A stretch of DNA of 38,046 nt from Annulohypoxylon bovei var. microspora (lineage: Eukaryota > Ascomycota > Sordariomycetes > Xylariales > Hypoxylaceae): assembly GCA_022836615.1 (NCBI GenBank), contig MU405427.1:1-38046 (forward strand). Reading direction: 5' to 3'. Of this stretch, positions 1 to 11,145 are shown in pieces (positions within the stretch are counted from its first letter, which is position 1; each line of letters opens with the position of its first letter). Position numbers and translations under genes: made by a program. The notes under the pieces were generated by a model. That model was not told where the DNA came from. It did not search any database and saw only the letters and a list, made by a program, of their open reading frames with translations.

Positions 1-146
1 ATGGAGAAAAAAAGGAAAAAAAAAACACACCAAAGCTGTACCCGTTCAATTACCCTCGTTAAACTCGGGCATTACCCTCGTTAAACTCGGGTATTGACAC
101 AAGCTTGCACATACTTCGTTTATGTCGATGTTATTGTCCCTATTGC
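1..146. other. Window edge, 3' flank of the GMC gene
   Basis: This is non-coding sequence downstream of the minus-strand GMC oxidoreductase stop at 147-149. It opens with an A-rich run (about 6-25) and holds a perfect two-unit tandem repeat listed separately. I see no gene here. Confidence 0.6.
49..92. repeat. 22-bp tandem repeat, two units
   Basis: Two adjacent 22-bp units (49-70 and 71-92) begin ATTACCCTCGTTAAACTCGG and differ only at the last base (C or T). It lies just past the GMC gene's 3' end. Function unknown; a local duplication is the simplest reading. Confidence 0.85.
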
Positions 147-2023
147 CTAAGATCTCCTTTCCAAGTTATCCTCGCGGATTAGCTGGGCACCTTTCTCTGC
201 AATGGCGTATACTGTAGCTTGAAGATGCGCACTGATCTGAAGTGGCATAATGCTTGCATCAACAACTCTCAGTCTTTTTACGCCGTAAACCCGAAGCCGA
301 TCATCAACTACGCCTGAAAGAATACCACCACTTCCTCCCATACCGCAGGTTCCTATGGGGTGCCAATCGGTGTTCGTGTTCTTGACAGCCCAGTCTCTTA
401 AGTCGTCATCGTTATCTACCGAAGATGGCGGAAATACCCTCGAATGAAAAAATTGAGACAGGGGTTCCGACTGACAGACCTTGTCGGAAAACCGTATGCA
501 TTGCGTCATGATCTCAAGATCTATCTGGCCATGGGGGCCAGAATAATATCTAGGATCAATTATCGGGTTATCCGTGCTAGTCGGCTGTTTCTGGATGTGA
601 ATGCTTCCTCTTGAGAATGGATATTGCAATATTTGTAGCACGCTGGCATATTTCTTGCCAGTGTCCGATTCTGGTTGGAAGTTTGGGTTCCAATTTGTGA
701 GATCGAAGATATACTCAAATTGGCCGAGGTTGGCGGTAGGGTCAAATCGACTTTGCAAAATTTTCATTTTGTCTGGAAATTCTTGTTCCAGTGTCCTGAT
801 CTTCCAAACGAGCTGTTCAAATCTCTCGGGTGATGTTGCCGCTGAAATTGGCAAGTAACAATAAGGGGTACCTGGAGGTTCTAGGTCCGCCTTCTGTAAC
901 GATGTGTGAACTTCAAATACAGATATAGTCACTATACAAAAATTAGTACATGGCTCGCGAAACCGACATGCCCTAGGTAGGTGCCTACTCAGATGATCCT
1001 GCAGATTTTCTCCAACATTCGGGTTAACTACTTTGACCTCGACACCCGCATCCTCAAGGATTTGAGGATTTCCTACTCCAGACAACTCTAACACCTGTGG
1101 CGACTGAACGCTTCCCGCGCTGATGATGACCTCCCTTGATGCTGAAACAGTGAAGGAGTCACCACCGTGCGTAAGCCGAACACCTGTTGCAGTCCATTCC
1201 CCACTATCTTGACTTAGGATGACTTCTTGAACAAGCGCCTCGGTCAAGATGAATAGATTTTGCCTGGATGAGTTTGGTACATAATATGCTGATGAAGCGT
1301 ATGACCTCGTATTATCGTCAGGATTCACGGAGGCGAGACCCGTCCAAACACCAACGTTTGAGCCTGCATGGTGTGCTTTGTTCTCTGGGACCCCGAGTTT
1401 TATAAGGGTATCATAGCAGAGTTGATGCGTCTTGGGATACTTTTTGGCATATGAAGCATGAATTGGCCCATCAGTCCCAACGACTTGAGGATTAAAGTAC
1501 TGTCGATTTGCAGTTTGGGCTTCTTCGTCAGGCACATGAAATTTCTCAGATTTCCTAAAGAATGGCCTTGCATAGGTAGGTAGGTAATTGTTCAGTTTGC
1601 ACTTCTTCCGATTTAAAAAGAAACTCACAAGAGGTCATTCCAACCCCACCCCCTATTCCCCAATTTCTCCCAAGCATCGTAATCTTCTTTATTGCCGCGG
1701 TTCCAAGTCATCAAGTTTAGCGCACTGGTACCTCCCAAGACTTTCCCTCGTGGCCAGGCGAGAGTTCGTCCGCCTAATCCCGTCTGCGGAACTGTTTCAA
1801 ACTGCCAGTCATACTTGGTCCCTAGCGTTTGGAGAACTGGATTAGGTGCGTTGATATAATTCTCGTCTAGAGCGGCTGGGCCCGCTTCAAGAACGCCAAC
1901 AATTACATTAGGATTTTCAGATAAACGTGTTGCTACAGCGAGACCAGCTGTCCCACCACCCACAACGAGATAATCGAAATCGCGAGCCGAAAAACTTGTG
2001 GGATCGGTTGACGTAGTAGCCAT
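147..2023 (-). CDS. GMC-family FAD-dependent oxidoreductase
   Basis: The glucose-methanol-choline family oxidises alcohols or sugars with FAD. Three exons fit: 2023-1629, 1566-989 and 931-147, giving 585 residues, normal for the family. Intron 1 (62 nt, GTGAGT) joins NDL to LPFFRKSEKF. Intron 2 (57 nt) ends with a CTAAT branch site and TATAG, and restores the family motif GENLQDHLM; its length is a multiple of three without stops, so retention would give an insertion rather than a break. The N-terminus has the FAD-binding VVGGGTAGLA fold (about residues 19-48), and the C-terminus has the catalytic pair His515 (WHPIGTCGMGG) and His560 (SAHLQATVYA). I chose the ATG at 2023, which places the Rossmann motif close to the N-terminus; an in-frame ATG at 2104 would add 27 residues without a convincing signal peptide. 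It resembles aryl-alcohol and choline dehydrogenase-like members; the substrate cannot be told. Confidence 0.9.
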
Positions 2024-2294
2024 GTCGTGGGAATACACAGTTGTAGGATTGATGGTGATTAAGGGACAGAAGAAATACTTGATTGCATTGGAAATAGATG
2101 ACATTGTCGTTACACAAATGCCCCCCCTGTCTCCTACCTATTAGCTTAGATTGACTCCGCACCTTCATGCAGTCACAATAATCCCTACCGCTAGACCTAT
2201 TTTGAACATCCCCTACCACCTACAGCCTATTCATATAGCGACTGAACTCAAGAGCCATAAGAGATATTCGCATATAATTTCAACGTAAACAGCT

Positions 2295-4003
2295 ATGTCT
2301 GCAGTCTTACAAAGAGCGGAAGCGATGAATTGCTGTTCATACTGCGTTTCCTTTCGAGGAACTGCTTTCAGCGAAGCAGCAAACACGATTACATATAATG
2401 TGGCTTCATATCCACACCAGCCTAGTTGTACAGAACTGATGGAATCTGCTTCACAGGGCTGCGCGCTTTGCCAAATGATTCTAGACGCATTGGGCAAGCA
2501 ATGTAAGGAATCTGGACTTGTTGACAGCGAAGGAAATCCCATATATCTGCAAGGAGAAATTTCAATAGGGGGTGTGATTGGGCCAGCTGGCGAAAGATGG
2601 ATTTGGGTTGGCCATTCACCTACAGCTTCTGGCGTGCTTAGGGCGATTCGGATTCCTCGCGATTGGAAGGATGCTTGGGGCGATGATAAGGCAGATATTA
2701 ACAATGCTGCTCTTTCTATGTTGGAGGGTTGGTCACAAGCGTGTCATCAAAATCACCCTGGCTGTCCACGTCCAGATGGAAGATTCTTGCCGACCAGACT
2801 TGTCGAAGTTGGTACCAGCGGAGCTGAGAAAGTGCGCTTGGTTTCTACGTCAGGGCTTGATTTGCGAGATCGCCGCTACATCGCATTGAGCCATTGTTGG
2901 GGTCTAAATATGCCTCGCTGCGCCCAGACCTTCGGCGAGACTTTGAGGGACCACGAAGAAGGGATAAACCTGACAGATCTGACAGAAACGTTCGTGGATA
3001 CTATCACAATAGCAAGGAAGCTTCAAGTCCCATTGGTATGGATTGACTCGCTTTGCATCTTGCAGAACTCGAGAGAAGATTGGGAGACCGAGGCAGCTCA
3101 GATGGCCGACGTGTATTCAAACGCATGCGTTACAGTCGCCGCTTCTGCGTCTTCGAATGGAACGCAAGGCTGTAGCATACATAACGACGGACAAGGACCC
3201 TTTTGGCCGTACATAGACATCCCAATTACCGGTAATCGGAAACATGAATGCTATCGTGTATTTAGCTGGTCTAGATTAGGGACTGGAACACCCGAGAGTG
3301 ACGTGCTGCAAACTCGAGGGTGGACATTACAAGAACGTGAGCTCTCACCTAGAATTGCGCACTTCTCAAAAGACACAGTAATATGGGAATGCCGAACCCT
3401 CAGAGCGTCCCTGAACTTTCCATGGAAGGAATCATTAGCCTCCTATGGGTCGTCGACACTCCATATACGGACAAAGAGATATCCAAGATGTCTTGTAGGC
3501 CTGCACAATACACAGCCCCTTCATGGTCTTGGGCGTCTGTCACAGGTCCTGTTAGTTGGAGTTGGTATCCACCTCGTGATAAGATAGAAAACCTCGTTAC
3601 GATACAAAATATTTCAGCGACACCAACGGGAAGAGATTATTTTGCCCAAGTTAAGTGCGGGTCATTACGAATAAGCGGCAAGCTGCGCAAACTCCGTGCT
3701 CAGCGTATTGAACATGCTTACGGCACCACTGGGGACCCTGCCGGACTTGCGCTTTTTGGAAGCATAAACGGCAATGAGAAGAAAGTTGGTTGGATAGCCT
3801 TTGATGTCCTAGATGAGGTATGTGAGTTTGTTTATTGCCTAGCATGTGCAAGAATAGGATTTCCTTGGCCTCAGGTTTATGGTCTTGCACTACTCCATAA
3901 AGGCGGCGAGTCATCAGGGTCGACATATAAGAGAGTCGGTCGTGTACGAGCGATGGAGAAGACATGGTTAGATGAATCACAAACGGAAATAGTCGTCGTT
4001 TGA
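2295..4003 (+). pseudogene. HET-domain protein, internally deleted and frameshifted
   Basis: The first reading frame (2295 to about 3430) begins with a Cys-rich segment (NCCSYC, CALC) and a full HET core: YIALSHCWG, VWIDSLCILQ, DWETEAAQMADVYSNA and RGWTLQERELSPR, ending at VIWECRTLRAS. A second frame (about 3400-4003) carries the usual HET C-terminal signature, SLLWVVD then YTAPSWSWASVTGPVSW, and ends YKRVGRVRAMEKTW. In intact HET proteins about 100 residues separate the WEC block from the LLW block; here they nearly touch and lie in different frames. This suggests an internal deletion with a frameshift. A weak 50-nt intron (3452-3501, GTCGTC donor, TGTAG acceptor) could rejoin the frames, but the middle would still be missing. 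HET proteins trigger incompatibility cell death; this copy is probably inactive or much altered. Confidence 0.65.
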
Positions 4004-4329
4004 TTAACTCTAGAGATGAGATGATCTCCAGGTTCTCTATTGAATTAATCAGCTCGCCAATTATCCGTGGTTTACCATAAACACGAACGACAAACAGAGT
4101 CAAAGCTTCAGTTAAGACCCGGGTAAACTGAATAGATCCAACATAGAGGTAATATCTTGGACGATCACAACTCCTTTTTCCGATCCGATATGAACACAGT
4201 CGTCCCTCGCGTAAAATTCAATTACATGTACCTATTATATGTGCCTCATTAACAGGTATGACAAGATGCCCATCAATTGTTGTAGCATTTCTCCACTTCC
4301 AGCGGTCTTCATACAATATCGATCTCAGC
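4004..4329. other. Intergenic, HET remnant to SET gene
   Basis: About 326 bp that should hold the promoter and 5' leader of the SET-domain gene. An in-frame upstream ATG at 4258 lies here. No other feature is visible. Confidence 0.5.
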
Positions 4330-5626
4330 ATGCGCGCTACCGTTCTTTGTGGCCACCTAGCACTTGCTAGTACAGCCGCTGGATTAATTACACAGGCGGG
4401 TTTCTGCCTATCGAGTCCACTTCAAAGATCTGAAGACCAGATATGTGCCAGCCCAGATTTAGTGTCAGATTCTAGGTTGAATACGCCATTAGAGGTACTT
4501 AAATGGGATCACCATTCTACTTCGCCACGGCCATCTTGGGAGGGACCGGAGCATTGTGTGAATGAGACATGTATATTCTCAAACCAGGGGTTAGGAGATG
4601 GCAGTGTACTCCTCACGACCGAAAGGAATGCTCGAATTGCAAGCAACTTCCCAATAGCAGTCGGCCCTACAGTAACCACCCCACCCTTCCACATAGCAGA
4701 AGTTCCGGGGAAAGGGATTGGTATTGTTTCTGATAAGAAAATACGTAAAGGAGAAATCATTCTAGTACGGCATCCGACAATGTTGGTTCAGACTGCTCCG
4801 CACGTGGGAATGGAGCAAGCCACTAGAGATATGCTTTACGACCTTGCCGTGGAGAATCTGCCCCAAAGGGGACAAGAGTTGTTCATGGGACAGATGGGTA
4901 GAGATGTCCATGATAAGATAGAGACGAATTGCTTTCAGTTGTACATCGACGGGGCGAATGAGTCTGGTAGTCACCTAGGATGCTACCCGGAGATATCTCG
5001 ATTTAATCATGACTGCAGACCAAAGTAAGTGCAGATCCTAGCATCGACTGTTGATGAAAGAAGGCTGCTAATTAAAAACTTAATCGTATAGTATCCACTA
5101 TCGCATAACTAACATGACTCATACGACTGTTGCCGCGCGTGACATCTCACCCGGTGAGGAACTAAGCATTAGTTACATCGAATTAATGCTCTCGCGAGAA
5201 GAACGTCGTTCCCGCTTACGGAGATGGGGATTTGAATGTTCGTGTGCACACTGCAGCATGAGCGACGAGGATGCCGCGGCCTCAGACGCAAGACTCCAAA
5301 GAATCGAGGAGCTAGAGACCGCCCTTGAGAATTTCAACGAGACAATCGTAACCGCGGAGACGGGCGCGCAAATAGCAGAACTCTACGAGAAAGAGAAACT
5401 GGACATATATCTTGGACAAGTTTACACGCGAGCGGCGTTGAACTTTGCTCTTTTCGGCGAGGAAGCCAAGGCACGGAGGTATGCGCTCGCGGCGGTCGAG
5501 GCAGTCGAAATGGAGTCGGGCTCGGATGCGGGTGATGCAAAGGCTATGAGAATCCTAGCGGAAAATCCGCGAGCACATTGGACTTGGGGAAGACGGAGAA
5601 AGGAAAAATCTAGCAAAGGACAGTGA
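4330..5626 (+). CDS. SET-domain protein with signal-like N-terminus
   Basis: Two exons, 4330-5024 and 5092-5626, are joined across a 67-nt intron (GTAAGT to GTATAG) that rebuilds the SET motif RFNHDCRPN at about residues 224-232. The product has 409 residues. Starting at 4330 gives a hydrophobic, signal-peptide-like N-terminus (MRATVLCGHLALAS); starting at 4258 gives 433 residues and buries it. The SET core begins near residue 125 (GKGIGIVSDKKIRKGE) and includes GEELSISYIE, followed by a post-SET-like FECSCAHC. The region before SET (CVNETCIF, then a Gly-rich stretch and LLTTERNA) matches a common fungal SET family of unknown substrate. The C-terminal half is acidic and helical. Methyltransferase activity is plausible; a secretory route would be unusual and is unproven. 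Confidence 0.87.
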
Positions 5627-7526
5627 CGCTATTATAGGTACCTAGGTAGTATCTAACCTAGGGTTCTCGACCCCGTCACTTGTAGTCGTTACATCATCTT
5701 AGCTCTAGCCACATTCATCACCTGCCTACCTTAGGTAGCTAATACCTAGTTAGACTTTATACTAACACACATTATAATAGCAAACGTATCACATACATGT
5801 ATCTCTTATACTGGCGTTCCATAACCCCTTAAAATCTAATTCGGTATCTTGATGATCAAAACAGCATTCCTTCTTTGGTTTCTCTCTAGCCCTGCTTTGT
5901 TTTCTAAATCCCCGCTCGGCATTCCTACCTAGGTATCCATACCTATCTGTGAAAGTGTTAAATACAAGAGATAGGAATGTGTGATCGAGGCTTTACTAAG
6001 AAGGCGGTCTTTGCGGGTTTTAGGTAAGGTTGATGAATTAGGTGAGATCAAGAGATTTGATGGAGATTTTAATGAAACACTAGCGGTTCGTCATAAAGAG
6101 AAATCTCAAGTGATTCTAAAATAGGTGATTCGATCGTCTCTCTGTTATTCCACTACTTACCGTACCTAGGTACCTAGGTAGGGAAAAAGACCGCCCATCA
6201 AGGTTTTACATAAGGATAAGTTAATTTATCCCTACATAACTGAGAGGTAGGTATTATCGACCTGACGAGGACGAACTAGCTTACCTAAGGTAGGTATCTT
6301 AATGAATCATTTAGATGCTAGCAATAGCTTTATTTACCTACTCCTTACTACTCATGAAAAGTTCTACTATGTAAACCATAGACACCTTAAAGAAGGTAAC
6401 CTATTGACATTTCTAACATAATATTTCTCCTGAAGATATATATTTCTACACTTACTGCTTATGAATCATCCCAATATGTTTTATAAAGTAGAGTCGATAT
6501 TCTTTTATATTAGAAACGATGCCTCCTATTCGGTTGGATTGTCTTGTGCATTCTACCTACCTAAAGATAGCATTCATGTTAGTTGATCTATTTCTGATGA
6601 GTGAAGTTCGTGTATCTCATGAATTAGATACTGGAAATATCATTTGTGCTAAACTGGACATTCAATCATGGTAAGACGCGTAGTTTGTGAACAGGTTTTG
6701 GTGATTTTGTGATGTGAGAAGTTGACGTAGGTGCCAAGGAGCCAAATTATGTGTCGATATAGTTAAAACAATGTCACTTTTACGAGTCGAAACCTTTTAA
6801 GATATTACGAAGTATACCCCTGATATACATATACGCTACCTGCACTACCTACTCTATGACGTGGACTACATATGCAGGTATTACGAAACTTGGGTAACTA
6901 GATATAATCACTAACTACCTACTAGTAGTATGTATGACAGGACTAGTAGATGTTCATATTCAGATCCTGTCCGCTTGTTCCCGCAAACAGGAACGCATGC
7001 GTAGAGATATGCAGTTTTATGGGGAAACCGGATTCTGTCTAGGTACTTTATAATTCGTTCCACGCCTTAAAGCGGCAGGGTCTGTGGCTGATGTGATCGG
7101 ACTTATGGGAACAGTTATAAGATGAACAGGAAGAAGGGATATTAGATGAAAGCGAAAGCATTGAATTAGAGTTTAAACTAGTCGAGTACAAAGGTGATTT
7201 CATCATTGTAATCGTTGTTGGCTAGGATAGTGCTTGCACATTTGCGACGGCCGCATTCAAAATCCATATTTCCTATGCGTTCCATACCACCGAATTCCAA
7301 TAAACCATTCTTACGCAAAGTTTGGAACCTAAATGCCGGTATAATCTACGGCAAGATGGATGGAATCTAGCATCACAAGACATACACTAGGTGAAATATG
7401 TAGATATAGTATGCCCTTAGCATTCGATCCTCCCAATTAGACTCATTCTTTCAAGATTCGATCTTTGTAACCCCATTCAAACCCTCCTCATACGAATATT
7501 CGGTTTTCTCGTGGGCTTCTATCATC
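5627..7526. other. AT-rich gene desert
   Basis: This 1.9-kb stretch has no convincing ORF, RNA gene or transposon ends. It is AT-rich and scattered with TACCTAGGTA-type palindromes and TAGGTAG runs (5636-5660, 5728-5750, 5925-5948, 6160-6182, 6245-6300). It may be eroded repeat sequence; I see no inverted termini. Confidence 0.6.
6162..6181. repeat. TACCTAGGTA palindrome array
   Basis: Two overlapping copies of the palindrome TACCTAGGTA lie here. The same motif or a close variant recurs in intergenic DNA at about 5638-5650, 13021-13034, 27908-27930, 33493-33515 and 36061-36074, and in one intron (970-985 region). It is a dispersed intergenic motif of this genome with unknown role. Confidence 0.7.
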
Positions 7527-8772
7527 ATGGGCGGGGTCTTCCAACCACCGTGGTTTGTTGCCGTGAGGCCTAACAAGGTTGAGATGAATCTTAGTTCGAT
7601 TGTTGCTGGTATCTCTATCTGTACCGGCATATTTTCTTTCGCAAAGGGGGTCCTCCAAACGAGATCGATATGTGCGAAGAAATCGAGACCTAACGCCTAC
7701 GTTTTCATGGTATGGATTGAATGGTCGGTCTGTATTACCATGGGGATCATATGTTGGCTGTACCTTTGGGGAACGATCCCACCGTCGTAAGTTCAATTCC
7801 TTCCTGGTTTAAGACGACGAAATCCATATGGCTGGCTGACTCGGGAACTCTGATAGGTTTCAATTCTTCTTTCTCCTCGTCACGTTATGGGTATTTCAAA
7901 CTCAGTGTCTAATCCAGATTATAATCAACCGAATCGCCCTGCTGATACCAGATCAAACTCAAGTCATAAGGATGAAATGGGGCATCGGGATTGTGTTTGG
8001 TTTGATAAATCTCTCTGTATACCTCATCTGGATCCCGGCACGACTACAGATTAACGAAACTTACATCAAGATAAACGATATATGGGATCGGATTGAGAAA
8101 GGCATATTTTGTCTCATTGATTGCACCCTCAACGTCTATTTCATTTACCTTGTGCGATCGGGTCTCATCAGCAATGGCCTCACAAAATACATGCCACTTT
8201 TCATCTTCAATATCCTTATGCTCACCTTTTCTATATCATTAGATGTGAGTACCTCGCTATCGTCAAACCACGAGTTTTGCATCACAGCTAATGGTGACCG
8301 CTGACAAATTTAGATCATTTTAATCGGAGTTATGTCCCTCGGACAGATATACTTCCAGTTTCATCCGTTCGTGTATCTGCTCAAGCTCTATATCGAGATG
8401 AACATAACAGATCTCATTGCGAAGATCGTCCGCGCCGATAATCGCGTCTCATACGCTTCGAAGTGCTATGCTACGAAGGCTGGCGCTGCAGCTGCAGCAC
8501 AATCAACCTTCAATGATGGAACGGGCACCGTGGCTAGCTCGAGTGATACCAGAGTAGCCACGCTAACCAACACAAACACTAGCCAAGAGATGCATGAAAT
8601 GAATCGAGATGACATTCAAATCAAGAACCATCCGATTGGTGGTATCCAAAAGACTGTCGTAACGGAGATTCGACATAGCGATGACATCGAGCGACAAGGA
8701 AGCAGCATACATCACTGGAATTCTCATACGCCTCCACCTACGCCTCTATCTAGGCATTTATCTATACCCTGA
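7527..8772 (+). CDS. Fungal multi-pass membrane protein
   Basis: Three exons, 7527-7786, 7857-8244 and 8314-8772, give 368 residues. Both introns (70 and 69 nt) have strong donors (GTAAGT, GTGAGT) and the joined frame reads through hydrophobic segments, for example WGTIPPSFQFFFLLVTLW. About seven membrane segments are visible: residues near 25-43, 58-80, 88-117, 122-140, 168-185, 200-230 and 235-255. The conserved run INDIWDRIEKG, then LNVYFIYLVRS and FHPFVYLLKLYIEM, is typical of a widespread fungal integral-membrane family with no assigned function, Pth11/rhodopsin-like in layout. The last 100 residues form a cytoplasmic-looking Ala-, Thr- and His-containing tail. Role unknown; a receptor-like role would be speculation. 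Confidence 0.85.
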
Positions 8773-9679
8773 GAATTATGGCAATTTTTATTGCAAATAT
8801 TGATGCACAATAATAGGTTGGAGTTTATGAATACGGGAAAGAAGCCCCTGAACGGCTCTACCATATAACAAACTAATTAATATAATCCCTTTCTTTCTAG
8901 GCTTGATCATTAGGTAAATATGGATATCCTATGGTAATGACCAAAGATGATGTATTGTGGACTATGAACTCTGCAGAGCTGCGGTCACCTTATATACGGT
9001 AATTCATATGAGGTATGTGCTCTTTTATATTCATAGGTCTTATATGAATGTCTAACTCTGTTGAACTATTTAGGGATTGGAAATAGGGGTACGCGCTCCT
9101 TTTGGTAGCGGATCCATGGATACCAGTACTAGCTTAATCGCTTCCCCGCGCGCTATAACTGGGAGATAACGCAGCAATTAATACATAATCCGAATGTTAA
9201 CTGATATATGAGTCCTCATCTTCTCGACATATTAAAGTGAAGAACAAATGATCAACATTCACAAAATCCGATCTCTTCCCAACATAAACGCGATTGTCGT
9301 CTAAAAATGTTGGGCTGGATTGGATATCTCAACTAATAATAGAAACCTGCCTCGGTCCAGGTGAAGAAAACCCCACTCTTCTCGGCTCTATCGCCGAATT
9401 AATCGCTATGCGCCGTCTAGTTCTGTCGGATTGAGAGCCTCATTGTCATCAACCTGCCGTGTCTCTCGCGTTCATTGGATAACACCTATTGCTCAGGACA
9501 TGCTAGGGCATGTCACCCCTGTTAAGTATCAGTAATTGCTAACTCTTGGTTTAATTCTTCCATTCTTTTCTTTTCCTCCGTCATTAATATCTTAAAATGC
9601 ACCATAACTCTAAATAGTTTTGTTCATATATCTATCACTCTAATTATACTTATATGTGTCCTGTTTTTATTTAACAACA
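8773..9679. other. Intergenic, upstream of the DUF829 gene
   Basis: Nine hundred base pairs without a credible ORF. The last 150 bp are CT-rich with TTTTC tracts, as in many fungal promoters. Nothing else is recognised. Confidence 0.5.
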
Positions 9680-10576
9680 ATGGCCGTAAAAACGTCTGCA
9701 GCCCCGGGGTTTACGCCAATCTCCGATCGGATCTTCATCCGCAATGAAGACTCCGAGTCGTCCGATACCCCTGAAAAGCCAATGATTGAGCAACCCACCA
9801 CCATCATTGTGTTTGGCTGGGGCGACGGCACACCCAAGAATGTTGCCAAATACGCGGACGGCTATCACCAGCTGTTTCCGAAGGCGCGAATCCTGATGGT
9901 GATTTCGTCGACCCTGGCAGCCATATACGAGTCGCTTGAGCAGCGGACGAGGGCCATGCTGCCAATCGTCGACGCCGTATTCCCGACCCCGGCTGACTTC
10001 TCGGAGAAGAAGATCATCCTGCACGCTATGTCCAACACGGGAGGCATATATGCAGCTGCGACGCTGCATGCGTTTAAGCAGCGCTACGGAGAAGATAAGG
10101 CGCTCCCCCACCACCTGTGCGTGTCCGACTCCACCCCGGGCAGTGTCGTGTTCTCTACGGAGGTAGGGCGCTGGTCTAGGGCCGTAGCGCTCGGGACAGC
10201 CAAATGGTTTCCGTGGCCGTTCGTCGTGACGCAGAAGTTGTGGTGGACGGTCATGTATGCGATCCACCTGCTGGAGAGGGCTGTCGGGAGAGAGGCTTCC
10301 GGGGTTTCCAGCTGCAGGGCTTTCCTCGACCACGGGATGGCGACGCCTAGAGCCCATAGATTATATATGTACTCTAAGGCCGACGATCTCATTTGGTGGG
10401 AGGATGTCGAGGCGCAAGCGGCGATAGCGAAGAGCAAAGGCTACACGACGATCATGGAAATGTTTGACAACTCCCCGCACGTCGGCCATATGAGAATGCA
10501 CCCTGATCGGTACTGGCGCGCGATAGAGAATAATTGGAAGGCATCTGTGGCGTTGGAGGAGAGTTCGAGGACCTAG
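9680..10576 (+). CDS. DUF829 (PaxU/TMEM53-like) alpha/beta hydrolase
   Basis: A single-exon gene of 298 residues. The ATG at 9680 has a good context (ACAACAATGG); an upstream in-frame ATG at 9656 would add eight residues. The motif IIVFGWGDGTPKNVAKYADGY is the DUF829 opening, and HAMSNTGG (about residues 115-122) carries the putative nucleophile Ser118. KADDLIWWEDV (Asp near 236) and SPHVGHMRMHP (His near 267-270) complete a likely triad. Family members include proteins annotated PaxU-like in indole-diterpene clusters, but no prenyltransferase or cyclase genes lie nearby here, so that pathway is not supported. It is richer in GC than its flanks, suggesting good expression. Substrate unknown. 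Confidence 0.88.
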   Translation: MAVKTSAAPGFTPISDRIFIRNEDSESSDTPEKPMIEQPTTIIVFGWGDGTPKNVAKYADGYHQLFPKARILMVISSTLAAIYESLEQRTRAMLPIVDAVFPTPADFSEKKIILHAMSNTGGIYAAATLHAFKQRYGEDKALPHHLCVSDSTPGSVVFSTEVGRWSRAVALGTAKWFPWPFVVTQKLWWTVMYAIHLLERAVGREASGVSSCRAFLDHGMATPRAHRLYMYSKADDLIWWEDVEAQAAIAKSKGYTTIMEMFDNSPHVGHMRMHPDRYWRAIENNWKASVALEESSRT

Positions 10577-11145
10577 GGTGATGGAATAGGTGCCACCTTA
10601 TGCAGACTTACAGGGGATGCTGTAGGCTCACTAGCCCCTATTTGTTAAAAACTGCACACTCCCAGCGCGCAAGCTACCTAATCAGACGAGTTTCAAGACA
10701 TGATCAATATTCATGATGCAATTTAATGAAATATTATAATTATTATTAATAATTCTTCTTAAACACGAAGGCTTCTTTCACATTGGCTTATAACTTGAAC
10801 TACCGGTGAGTAAATGGTAGGGATCCATTCATTCACGGCGATCCTAATCCAGATTAAGGTTAGATACCCGGGTAGCTTGGCGTTGATGTTGCGGCGCGGG
10901 TCCTCGATCACGCAATTTTTACAATTTCTTCAATCGTTTAAACGATCCATCACCAAAATTTCTATGCCGACCGAGAAATACAGAAAAATACAACTTTACC
11001 ACTCATTCATTAGAGTTCGACAACGTGATGTTGATCGCTCTAAATCCTCGACTTTAAGTAGAGATTGGTTTGTTCATTAAGATATTTAGGTGTAGGTATC
11101 AACTTTGGGGGAACAGTCGTTATTTACTGAAACTGTCTTCTCGCC
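10577..11145. other. Intergenic, upstream of the permease
   Basis: A 569-bp gap with an AT-rich block near 10720-10760. An 88-codon open frame at 10814-11080 shows no family features. I take the region as the permease promoter. Confidence 0.5.

Noticed and set aside
9671..10357. 228-codon minus-strand ORF opposite the DUF829 gene
   Set aside because: It is an antisense shadow of a GC-rich gene; the plus-strand frame carries the conserved hydrolase motifs.
9680..10576. Indole-diterpene cluster suggested by the PaxU-like gene
   Set aside because: No geranylgeranyl synthase, prenyltransferase, cyclase or P450 gene lies nearby, so the family name alone is not evidence.
10814..11080. 88-codon ORF upstream of the permease
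   Set aside because: It has no recognisable motif, no intron and lies in the likely permease promoter.
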